From NCBI RefSeq assembly GCF_947503875.1, contig NZ_CANNFH010000010.1, forward strand, positions 1-55,418: DNA of 55,418 nt, given 5' to 3'. Source of the stretch: an uncultured Polaribacter sp. (GTDB taxonomy: Bacteria > Bacteroidota > Bacteroidia > Flavobacteriales > Flavobacteriaceae). Under the pieces are notes generated by a model. The model worked only from the letters and a program-made list of their open reading frames with translations, searched no databases and was not told where the DNA came from. Positions within the stretch are counted from its first letter, which is position 1. Each line of letters starts with the position of its first letter. Below, one piece after another: positions 41,243-48,519 of this stretch. The position numbers and the translations under genes are program-made.

Positions 41243-41291
41243 CTATCAACCATCAACCATCAACCATTAACCACAAACCAACAACCACCAA
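41243..41291. repeat. Seven-unit heptad array (CCATCAA type)
   Basis: CTATCAA, CCATCAA twice, CCATTAA, CCACAAA, CCAACAA and CCACCAA follow in strict 7-bp register, ending seven bases from the mltG stop at 41298. Confidence 0.95.
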
Positions 41292-41297
41292 CCAAAC

Positions 41298-42323
41298 TTA
41301 CCTATTAATATGTTGTTTATTTAGCCAATTATGATATTTTGCTGCATTTCTATTGTGTTGGGCAAGTGTTCTTGCAAAAGCATGATATCCTATTTTTTCT
41401 ACACTTGCACACATGTAAATATAATTGTGTTTTTGTGCGTTTAAAACACCGTCTATTGCAGAGATGTCTGGCATAGAAATTAAAGTAGGAGGTAAACCTC
41501 TGTTTTTGTAAGTATTATAAGGAGATTTTATAGCCAAATCTGCTGTTAAAACTCGCTTTACAACATAATCTTGTCCTTTTTGTTCTTTTACACAATAAAT
41601 TATTGTGGGATCTGCCTGTAAAGGAATACCTCTTTTTAATCGGTTTAAATACAACCCAGCAACAATTGGTCTTTCACTATTTTGTGCGGTTTCTTTTTGT
41701 ACAATAGAGGCTAAGGTTATTACTTCTTCCTTAGATAAATTTAAGTTTTTTGCCTTTTGAAGTCTGTTTTTAGTCCAGAATTGGTTGTAAAAGGCAAGCA
41801 TTTTACTTCTAAATTTGTCTGGTGTTATTGTCCAATATACTTCATAGGTATTAGGAATAAACATTTGTAAAACAGATTTTTTAGTAAAATTATGCTTCTT
41901 TAAAAATGCTTCATTAGTAAAACTTTGGAGCAAAGCAGCAGAATCTGCCGCAATTTGGGTAGATAATCTACCCGCAAACTTTTCTAATGTATCTTGATTA
42001 TTAAAAGCTATTTTTAGTGGAGTTTGATTGCCACTTCTTAGCATGTTTACCAAATCATTATTAGATGTACCTTCTTTTAAAATGTATCTACCTGGTTTTG
42101 GATTTGTAAAATCTTTTCTAGCAGCTACCCAAAGAAAGGTATTAGGGTTTTTAGAGTAATCTTTTAGTTCTTCTTTAATAGATACTAAACTACTATTTTT
42201 GGTAACATACAAAACATGTTCTTTGGTAATTGCTGTTCCAAAAATCTTTTGGTAGTAATTGTTTGCCAAAACTGCACCAAGAATTAAAAAAAAGGCCAGA
42301 ATTAATAAAGTTTTTTTCTTCAA
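41298..42323 (-). CDS. mltG: Endolytic murein transglycosylase MltG
   Basis: MltG cuts nascent glycan strands and sets their length in the periplasm. The 341-residue protein has one membrane helix (about 5-21), a LysM-like region, and the YceG catalytic domain with TLASIVQKETAQNSE, whose glutamate is the catalytic residue, plus GLYLNRLKRGIPLQADPTIIY and SPYNTYKNRGLPPTLIS. It is directly followed by a heptad array. In Flavobacteriia I remember it downstream of dapF and a GNAT gene, as here but for the inserted pair. Confidence 0.95.
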   Translation of the reverse strand: MKKKTLLILAFFLILGAVLANNYYQKIFGTAITKEHVLYVTKNSSLVSIKEELKDYSKNPNTFLWVAARKDFTNPKPGRYILKEGTSNNDLVNMLRSGNQTPLKIAFNNQDTLEKFAGRLSTQIAADSAALLQSFTNEAFLKKHNFTKKSVLQMFIPNTYEVYWTITPDKFRSKMLAFYNQFWTKNRLQKAKNLNLSKEEVITLASIVQKETAQNSERPIVAGLYLNRLKRGIPLQADPTIIYCVKEQKGQDYVVKRVLTADLAIKSPYNTYKNRGLPPTLISMPDISAIDGVLNAQKHNYIYMCASVEKIGYHAFARTLAQHNRNAAKYHNWLNKQHINR

Positions 42324-42348
42324 TTTTAAAAATTTTAATGGGGTAAAG

Positions 42349-42882
42349 TTACGCGTTTATCAATTGAAATAATAATTCGTCTTTAAATTTTCCGTTGTAA
42401 AAAATCCAATCTTTTTTAACACCTACTTTTTTAAAGTTGTTTTTTTGAAATAAAGCAATACTTTTTTCATTATCAACTGTAATATTTGCATACAATTGAT
42501 GAAGGTTTAAATGAGAAAAACAATATGTAATTAATACTGATAAAGATTCTAAGGCAAAACCTTTTTGTTGATAATCAGGATGGATTAAAATACCAACACC
42601 TGCTCTTTTGTGTTGTGGATTAAAATCAAATAAATCAATCATGCCTATTTGTTTTCCTGTCGATTTTTCTTCAATTAACAAACGCAATTGTTTGGCTTCA
42701 AAAATATCTAAATGCGCATTTTCTAAATATTGTTTTAAAATATATTTAGAAAAAGGAGTTTGTGTATGGCTAACTTCCCAAAAAGATTCGTTGTTTTCTA
42801 TTTTGTACAGAAACTCTAAATCTTCTGGTTCTAAAGCTCTTAGTTTTACATTATTTCCGGTTAAAAGATTTTTTGTCATCAT
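42349..42882 (-). CDS. GNAT acetyltransferase, RimJ/RimL-like
   Basis: The 177-residue protein begins VKLRALEPEDLEFLYKIEN, a RimJ/RimL-type start. GVGILIHPDYQQKGFALESL is the CoA loop, and ANITVDNEKSIALFQKNNFKKVG is the late helix. A -7 box TATTTTTG lies at 42945-42952 (minus strand). It is probably cotranscribed with mltG, 26 bases downstream. The substrate is unknown. Confidence 0.9.
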   Translation of the reverse strand: MMTKNLLTGNNVKLRALEPEDLEFLYKIENNESFWEVSHTQTPFSKYILKQYLENAHLDIFEAKQLRLLIEEKSTGKQIGMIDLFDFNPQHKRAGVGILIHPDYQQKGFALESLSVLITYCFSHLNLHQLYANITVDNEKSIALFQKNNFKKVGVKKDWIFYNGKFKDELLFQLINA

Positions 42883-42944
42883 TTAAATGTAAACAATTAT
42901 ATGTAAGTTTTTTTATTATTTTAAGCTGATAGTTAAACTATTTA

Positions 42945-42952
42945 CAAAAATA
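42945..42952 (-). promoter_or_regulatory. -7 promoter box for the GNAT-mltG run
   Basis: TATTTTTG on the minus strand matches TAnnTTTG. Its presence right at the sulfatase boundary suggests the run downstream now has its own promoter. Confidence 0.45.
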
Positions 42953-43006
42953 GAAGTCTTATAGTTGTATCACTACCAAAATTAAATTTTTATTTTAAAT
43001 TCAAGC

Positions 43007-45589
43007 ATGAGACTTTACAAAGTAGTACTATTCTTCGTTTTTTTTACAGGAACAATTTTTGCACAACAACAAACACCAAACATATTATTAATTATTGCAG
43101 ATGATTTGGGCATAGATGCTACACCAGGATTTGGTATAGAACAAGATTTACCAGTAACACCAACTTTAAATTCTTTTCGAGAAAAAGGAGTAACTTTTAC
43201 AAACACTTGGGCAACACCACAATGTTCTCCAACTCGTGCAGCAATTATGAGTGGGAAATACGGAATTAAAACAGGTGTTATGAGACCACCTTTAATTTTA
43301 GACCCTAGTCACACCTCTTTATTCACCAAAATAAAAGAACAAAGTACAACAGATTATAGTATGGCTGTAATTGGTAAATGGCATATTGGTGGTAATTCAA
43401 GTGCTAATTTTAATCATCCTGTAAATTCTGGAGTTTCTTATTTCGAGGGTGTTTTTACTGCTCAAGTTTCAGACTATTACAATTGGACAAAATTAAATAC
43501 AGCACAAAAAGAAGAAGAAGTAAACGAATATATTACAACTCATTTAACAGATAGAGCCATTTCTTGGGTAGGCAATCAAACAAAACCTTGGTTTTTGTGG
43601 CTGTCTCATATTGCACCACATGCACCTTTTCAAACGCCACCTGCTGGAACTTATACTACACAACCTACTAATAATAGAACAACCTATTTATCTATGGTAG
43701 AAAATTTAGATTTCGAAATAAAAAGGTTGCTAGATAGTATGGATGAACAAACATTAGAAAATACAGTTGTTATTTTTATTGGTGATAATGGAATACCAGG
43801 AAAAACAAATAACTATTGGCCAAATGGTCACGCAAAATCTTCTTTGTATGAAGGTGGTATAAGAGTACCCATGATTATTTCTGGCAAATCTGTGGCAAGA
43901 GTAAATGAAGTAGAAACAAGTTTAGTACAAGCAACAGATTTACACGCTACAATTTTAGAATTGGCAGGTGTACAATTATTAGGAGGAACAGAAAATAGTT
44001 TAAGTTTAAAGCCAACACTTACTTCTCAAAATCAAATTAAAAGGCAAATTTTATACTCAGATTATGAAAGTGGTGGTGTAGAAGCTTGGGCAACTAGAAA
44101 TGCGACTTATAAATTGATAGAAAATGAAAATGGGAATGAAGAGTTTTATAATATTGTTGAGGATATTAAAGAAGAAAATAATTTAATAGGCAATTTAACT
44201 ACCGAGCAAGAAACCATAAAAACAATGCTAAAACAAGAGGCGCAAACCATAAGAACAGATTGGTCTTGCAATGATGGTGTAAAAAATGGAAATGAAACTA
44301 CAATAGACGATTGTAACAATACTTGTGGAGTAACAGATGTATTAAGTTATGATAATATTGCTTGTACAGATGAACCTACAAGCCCTAGTATTTATTACGA
44401 ATTTATAGAAGGTAATGAAAGGGTTGTGTATTCTAACAACTATCCTAATCATAATTTTTCTTATGTATCACCTAGAATTCCAGAACCTTATTATAGACTT
44501 TATAAAATTGATTTAAAACCTAAATTGTCTGGTATTACAACAAATTTAACTAGAACAAACGGCAGACCTTTAAACTTTTTTGGAATTAGTTTAAACGGTG
44601 TTTATATGATGCCAGCACCTGCAACTCCCTTTATTTTTGAAGATAAAAATACTGGACAATACAACTGGGATTGGGTTTTTGAACCTACAACAAATATTGG
44701 AGAAGGTAGAGATTTTGTAAGTTTAGATTGTGCTACAGCTCATGTTAATCCAAACTCGGGTTACCATTATCATGGAAATATGTTTGAATATGTAGAACAA
44801 TTACAAACAGGAATTTCTACAACAAACACACCTCCAGAAAATATTTTACAAGTAGGTTGGGCAGCAGATGGTTTTCCTATAGTATACAGATTTGGACCAG
44901 ATATAGAGGGTAACATCAAAGAAATGTTGCCTAGTTTTCAGTTAAAAAGCGGTTTAAGACCAGGAGATGGTATTGCTGCACCTTGTGGACCATATTCTGG
45001 AAAATACACAAACGATTTTGAATACATTGCAGGAAAAGGAGATTTGGACGATTGTAATGGAATAGCAGCTTCTATAACTTTAACAACTGCACAAGGTGAA
45101 GAAACTTTTGAATATTATTATGTGGTAACACAAAGTTTTCCTCAAATTTCTAGATGTATGAAAGGGAATTTTAATGCTAGTTTTGAAAGTAGAGCAGGTG
45201 ATTTAAATGATGTAGATAATGATGCTGATGGCTTTGTAAGTGCCTTTGATTGTGATGATACAAATGCAAACATAAATCCTTTTGCAACAAATAATCCTGC
45301 AACAGCAGTAGATGAAAGTTGTGGCGCTACTTTAAGTACTACAGAATTAAGTTTAGAAGAATTAGGATATTATGTAAGTTCAACCCCTAATAAAGGAGAT
45401 TTTTCTATTATATCTACTACCATAGAAAAATATCAAGTAGCAATTTTTTCTTTAGACGGAAGATTAGTTGCTAAAAAGACAGGTACAGGAGTTTTACAAT
45501 TCAATACTATAAAATCTTCTGGAGTTTATTTGGCTAGAATAGTTACAAAAGGCAAATTATTGGGAACAATTAAAGTAATTGTAGAATGA
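43007..45589 (+). CDS. Sulfatase-YHYH fusion protein with T9SS sorting domain
   Basis: The 860-residue secreted protein has a signal peptide (1-19). A formylglycine-dependent sulfatase domain (about 24-410) follows, with metal ligands Asp32-Asp33 and Cys73 in CSPTR, the residue matured to formylglycine. A cysteine-rich link NDGVKNGNETTIDDCNNTC (about 422-440) leads to a YHYH domain with SGYHYHGN at residues 586-589. Then come a DxDxDG-type metal-binding segment (VDNDADGFVSAFDCDD) and a T9SS type A domain (last 70 residues, LDGRLVAKKTG, SGVYLARIV). It likely acts on sulfated algal glycans at the cell surface. Sulfatase plus YHYH in one chain is unusual. Confidence 0.88.
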   Translation: MRLYKVVLFFVFFTGTIFAQQQTPNILLIIADDLGIDATPGFGIEQDLPVTPTLNSFREKGVTFTNTWATPQCSPTRAAIMSGKYGIKTGVMRPPLILDPSHTSLFTKIKEQSTTDYSMAVIGKWHIGGNSSANFNHPVNSGVSYFEGVFTAQVSDYYNWTKLNTAQKEEEVNEYITTHLTDRAISWVGNQTKPWFLWLSHIAPHAPFQTPPAGTYTTQPTNNRTTYLSMVENLDFEIKRLLDSMDEQTLENTVVIFIGDNGIPGKTNNYWPNGHAKSSLYEGGIRVPMIISGKSVARVNEVETSLVQATDLHATILELAGVQLLGGTENSLSLKPTLTSQNQIKRQILYSDYESGGVEAWATRNATYKLIENENGNEEFYNIVEDIKEENNLIGNLTTEQETIKTMLKQEAQTIRTDWSCNDGVKNGNETTIDDCNNTCGVTDVLSYDNIACTDEPTSPSIYYEFIEGNERVVYSNNYPNHNFSYVSPRIPEPYYRLYKIDLKPKLSGITTNLTRTNGRPLNFFGISLNGVYMMPAPATPFIFEDKNTGQYNWDWVFEPTTNIGEGRDFVSLDCATAHVNPNSGYHYHGNMFEYVEQLQTGISTTNTPPENILQVGWAADGFPIVYRFGPDIEGNIKEMLPSFQLKSGLRPGDGIAAPCGPYSGKYTNDFEYIAGKGDLDDCNGIAASITLTTAQGEETFEYYYVVTQSFPQISRCMKGNFNASFESRAGDLNDVDNDADGFVSAFDCDDTNANINPFATNNPATAVDESCGATLSTTELSLEELGYYVSSTPNKGDFSIISTTIEKYQVAIFSLDGRLVAKKTGTGVLQFNTIKSSGVYLARIVTKGKLLGTIKVIVE

Positions 45590-46047
45590 GAGTACTAATT
45601 ATTATATGTATTGTTTTGCTAACTATTAGTAGCACAAAGCCAACGCACGATTCTGTTTCAGCAACGTTTAATATTATTAAAAAAGGACACGTTTTATTGC
45701 TAGAAATTGAATTTGATGAGGAAAATTATATAAAGTTTGGTGATGCAAATAGCCTTGAGGTTACAAAACAAGACTTAGAAAAGTACTTAAATAAAACCAC
45801 AAGTTGGTATTTTGATGGTAAAGAGACAACTCCTCAAGTTTTAACAATTACATCTCAAAGAGAACATGCTAAAGTACTTTGTTTTTTAGTTGAAGCAAGA
45901 AAAAACGTAAAAACAGTAAAGGTTAAAAACGAATTTTTAATTGATGTTAAAGATCAGGCCAACATTATAAAGTTCGATTTAAATAATAGTTATAAAGATT
46001 TTAGGTTGCATAAAGGGAGAACACAAATAGAAGTAAACTATAATTAA
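45586..46047 (+). CDS. Small exported protein cotranslated with the sulfatase (DUF6702-like?)
   Basis: The 153-residue product has a signal peptide (VLIIICIVLLTISSTKP) and a beta-rich body (VSATFNIIKKGHVLLLEIEF, LEKYLNKTTSWYFDG, ending RTQIEVNYN). The general pattern recalls the DUF6702 family of Bacteroidota, but this is recall only. It overlaps the sulfatase gene by four bases, so it is almost surely made with it and may assist or sense the same process. It is convergent with dapF. Confidence 0.75.
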   Translation: MRVLIIICIVLLTISSTKPTHDSVSATFNIIKKGHVLLLEIEFDEENYIKFGDANSLEVTKQDLEKYLNKTTSWYFDGKETTPQVLTITSQREHAKVLCFLVEARKNVKTVKVKNEFLIDVKDQANIIKFDLNNSYKDFRLHKGRTQIEVNYN

Positions 46048-46066
46048 ATATAAGAACTAAAACTAT

Positions 46067-46837
46067 TTAGATTTCAATGGTACCTTTAAAAACAAAAGTA
46101 GCAGGTCCTTGTAAAAATACATTGGTATAAATGCCGTTTTTCTCTGTAAAAGAAACGGCTAAATTGCCACCTTCTACAGGTAAAGCAATATGATTACTTT
46201 TTGTTTTACCAGTTTTGTGCATGGCAATAGCAACAGCAGTAACACCTGTGCCACATGCTAAAGTTTCGTTTTCTACACCTTTTTCATAGGTTCTTACTCT
46301 AAATGTTTTATCATCTATTTGCTCTGCAAAATTTACATTACTACCAGGGTTTTCGTAAGAATATCTTATGTTTTTTCCGTTTTCAAAAACGGGATAATCA
46401 TTTAAATTTTCAACTATTTCTACATGATGTTGTGTACCTGTATATGCAAAAACTGAGTTTTCTTTTACTTCAATTTGGTCAACATCAATCATTTTTAGCG
46501 ATATTATGTCATCTTTAATTTCAGCAAAATGAGGGCCATCAAAAGCAATAAAATTTGTTTTTGTTTCTATAATTTGTAAATGTTTAGCAAAAGCTACTGC
46601 ACATCTTCCACCATTTCCACAGAAAGTTTCACTTCCATCTGCATTAAAATAAATCATTTTAAAATCAAACGTATCGTCATTTTCAATTAAAATAATTCCA
46701 TCTGCACCAACACCAAAATGTCTGTCAGATAATTGTGCAATAATGTCAGTATTTTGTTTTGGAAAGCTTTTTGTTCTGTTATCTATCATAACAAAATCAT
46801 TACCCGTTCCTTGGTATTTATAAAACTTCAAATTCAT
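46067..46837 (-). CDS. dapF: Diaminopimelate epimerase
   Basis: DapF converts LL- to meso-diaminopimelate for lysine and peptidoglycan synthesis. The 256-residue protein has both active-site cysteines in family context: FCGNGGRCAVAFA and ETLACGTGVTAVAI. The start FYKYQGTGNDFVMIDNR is typical. It is divergent from the htrA gene, and the GTTAAA array between them may affect both. It is separated from the GNAT-mltG run by the sulfatase pair on the other strand. Confidence 0.97.
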   Translation of the reverse strand: MNLKFYKYQGTGNDFVMIDNRTKSFPKQNTDIIAQLSDRHFGVGADGIILIENDDTFDFKMIYFNADGSETFCGNGGRCAVAFAKHLQIIETKTNFIAFDGPHFAEIKDDIISLKMIDVDQIEVKENSVFAYTGTQHHVEIVENLNDYPVFENGKNIRYSYENPGSNVNFAEQIDDKTFRVRTYEKGVENETLACGTGVTAVAIAMHKTGKTKSNHIALPVEGGNLAVSFTEKNGIYTNVFLQGPATFVFKGTIEI

Positions 46838-46874
46838 GCAACAAATATAGGTATTTAGGAGCTAAAAAAGAGGT

Positions 46875-46934
46875 GTTAAAAAGCGGTTAAAATGCGTTAA
46901 AAACAAGTTAAACAGATTTTTTTAATCTGTTAAA
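46875..46934. promoter_or_regulatory. Helically phased GTTAAA box array upstream of htrA
   Basis: GTTAAA occurs at 46875, 46886, 46896, 46907 and 46929, i.e. steps of 11, 10, 11 and 22 bases (two turns). The array lies just upstream of the htrA promoter. A perfect inverted repeat AACAGATT-T5-AATCTGTT (46911-46931) overlaps its end. Direct repeats one turn apart are typical of OmpR/CpxR-type response regulators; the CpxR box is GTAAA-N5-GTAAA. Confidence 0.65.
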
Positions 46935-46938
46935 ATTA

Positions 46939-46946
46939 TATATTTG
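46939..46946 (+). promoter_or_regulatory. -7 promoter box of htrA
   Basis: TATATTTG matches TAnnTTTG and predicts a transcript start about 15 bases before the ATG at 46969. The expected -33 position falls inside the inverted repeat at 46911-46931. Confidence 0.6.
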
Positions 46947-46968
46947 AGTAGATAAAAATTAATATAAA

Positions 46969-48366
46969 ATGAAAAAAGCACTAAGTTTTCTAGGAATGGC
47001 AATTTTAGGAGGAGCACTTACTTTAGGCGGCTATAAATTGCTTTTTAATGATCAAGTTGTGGTAGAAAATGTTGTACAAAATCCTTCTTCACAAATAATA
47101 AATACCAATTATGTACCTACTTACAAGCATGTAAACTCTATAGAAACAACTACAGATTTTACAATGGCCGCAGAAAAAACGGTACATACTGTGGTGCACA
47201 TAAAAAACACAGCAATAAGAACACAGTCTAATCCTTGGGCAGAATTATTTTATGGCAGTGGCAGTGGAAGTAGAAAATACCAGCAAGAAGGCACAGGTAG
47301 TGGAGTTATAATTTCTGCAGACGGTTATATTGTAACCAATAATCATGTTATTGAAGATGCAAGCGATATAGAAATCACCTTAAATAATCAAAAAAAATAT
47401 CCGGCAGAATTAATTGGTACAGATCCTTCTAATGATATTGCATTATTAAAAATAGAAGCAGATGTAGATTTGCCTTACACACCATTTGCAAACTCAGATT
47501 CTGTAAAAATAGGCGAGTGGGTTTTAGCTGTAGGTAATCCATACAACTTAACATCTACAGTAACAGCAGGTATTGTATCTGCAAAAGGTAGAGATTTAGA
47601 AGGCAATAGAAATATAGAATCTTTTATACAAACAGATGCTGCAGTAAATCCTGGTAATAGTGGAGGAGCATTGGTAAATACAAAAGGAGAATTAATAGGA
47701 ATAAATACTGCAATTTCCTCTAAAACAGGCTCTTTTATTGGCTATTCTTTTGCAGTACCATCTAACATTGCTAAAAAAATTATTGATGATATTTTAGAGT
47801 TTGGTAAAGTACAACAAGCTATTTTAGGAATAAATGTAGACGTTAACTTTAAAGAAGGTGGTGTAAAAGTTGCAGGTGTTGCAGAAGAAACTGAAAATGC
47901 TAAAAATGTAGATTTAAAAGCAGGAGATATTATTAAGAAAATAAATAATGTAAAAATTTCTAAATTTTCTGATTTAAAGGGACAATTAACAGCCAAAAGA
48001 CCTGGTGAATACGTAGATGTCACCATTAATAGAGATGGAGAAACATTGGTGAAAAAAATAAAATTATCTAAGTTTATTAAGCCAGCAGAAAGGCACATAA
48101 CTTCTGTTTTTAAATGGGAACTAAAAGACTTAACAACTGAAGAGCTTAAAAAGTTAAAACTAGAAAATGGAGTAAAAATTTTCAAGACTTTTAAAAGTTC
48201 AGAAGAAGAGCTAATGGGCTATACAATTACCAAAATAAATAATGTACCTGTAAAAAACGCAAAATATACGGCTACTTTACTAGATAAACTTGGTTTAAAT
48301 AATTATGACGTTATTCTAGAAATGATAAATCCAAAAGGAGAAAAAGAACGGTATACGTATAGATAA
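46969..48366 (+). CDS. Do/DegP-like periplasmic serine protease
   Basis: The 465-residue HtrA protease has an N-terminal signal anchor (about 4-26). The trypsin-like domain has the triad His126 (VTNNHVIEDA), Asp156 (SNDIALLK) and Ser231 (NPGNSGGALVNT). A first PDZ domain (about 290-375, AGDIIKKINNVKI) and a second, diverged PDZ (to the end, MGYTITKINNVPVKNA) follow. It degrades or refolds misfolded envelope proteins. Its promoter carries an array of phased boxes suggesting stress control. A terminator follows. Confidence 0.94.
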   Translation: MKKALSFLGMAILGGALTLGGYKLLFNDQVVVENVVQNPSSQIINTNYVPTYKHVNSIETTTDFTMAAEKTVHTVVHIKNTAIRTQSNPWAELFYGSGSGSRKYQQEGTGSGVIISADGYIVTNNHVIEDASDIEITLNNQKKYPAELIGTDPSNDIALLKIEADVDLPYTPFANSDSVKIGEWVLAVGNPYNLTSTVTAGIVSAKGRDLEGNRNIESFIQTDAAVNPGNSGGALVNTKGELIGINTAISSKTGSFIGYSFAVPSNIAKKIIDDILEFGKVQQAILGINVDVNFKEGGVKVAGVAEETENAKNVDLKAGDIIKKINNVKISKFSDLKGQLTAKRPGEYVDVTINRDGETLVKKIKLSKFIKPAERHITSVFKWELKDLTTEELKKLKLENGVKIFKTFKSSEEELMGYTITKINNVPVKNAKYTATLLDKLGLNNYDVILEMINPKGEKERYTYR

Positions 48367-48386
48367 GCATTTACTTAATAAATTAT

Positions 48387-48418
48387 AAAATCCTGATTGT
48401 AAGATTAGGATTTTTTTT
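48387..48418 (+). terminator. Rho-independent terminator of htrA
   Basis: AAAATCCT (48387-48394) pairs with AGGATTTT (48407-48414), followed by more T residues, 20 bases after the stop. Confidence 0.85.
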
Positions 48419-48432
48419 GTTCATATAAAATA

Positions 48433-48473
48433 ACGAAATCCATTTCGTATTGTCATAAAAATAAATACTTTTG
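48433..48473 (+). promoter_or_regulatory. gapdh promoter with operator-like palindrome
   Basis: A perfect palindrome ACGAAAT-CC-ATTTCGT (48433-48448) covers the likely -33 element (TTTCG, 48443-48447), 18 bases before an exact -7 box TACTTTTG (48466-48473). A repressor bound there would block the promoter. The transcript leader would be about 40 bases. Confidence 0.65.
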
Positions 48474-48519
48474 TAAAAACTCTTAATAAATTATAGAAAT
48501 AATAAAAAAGTGGTAAAAG

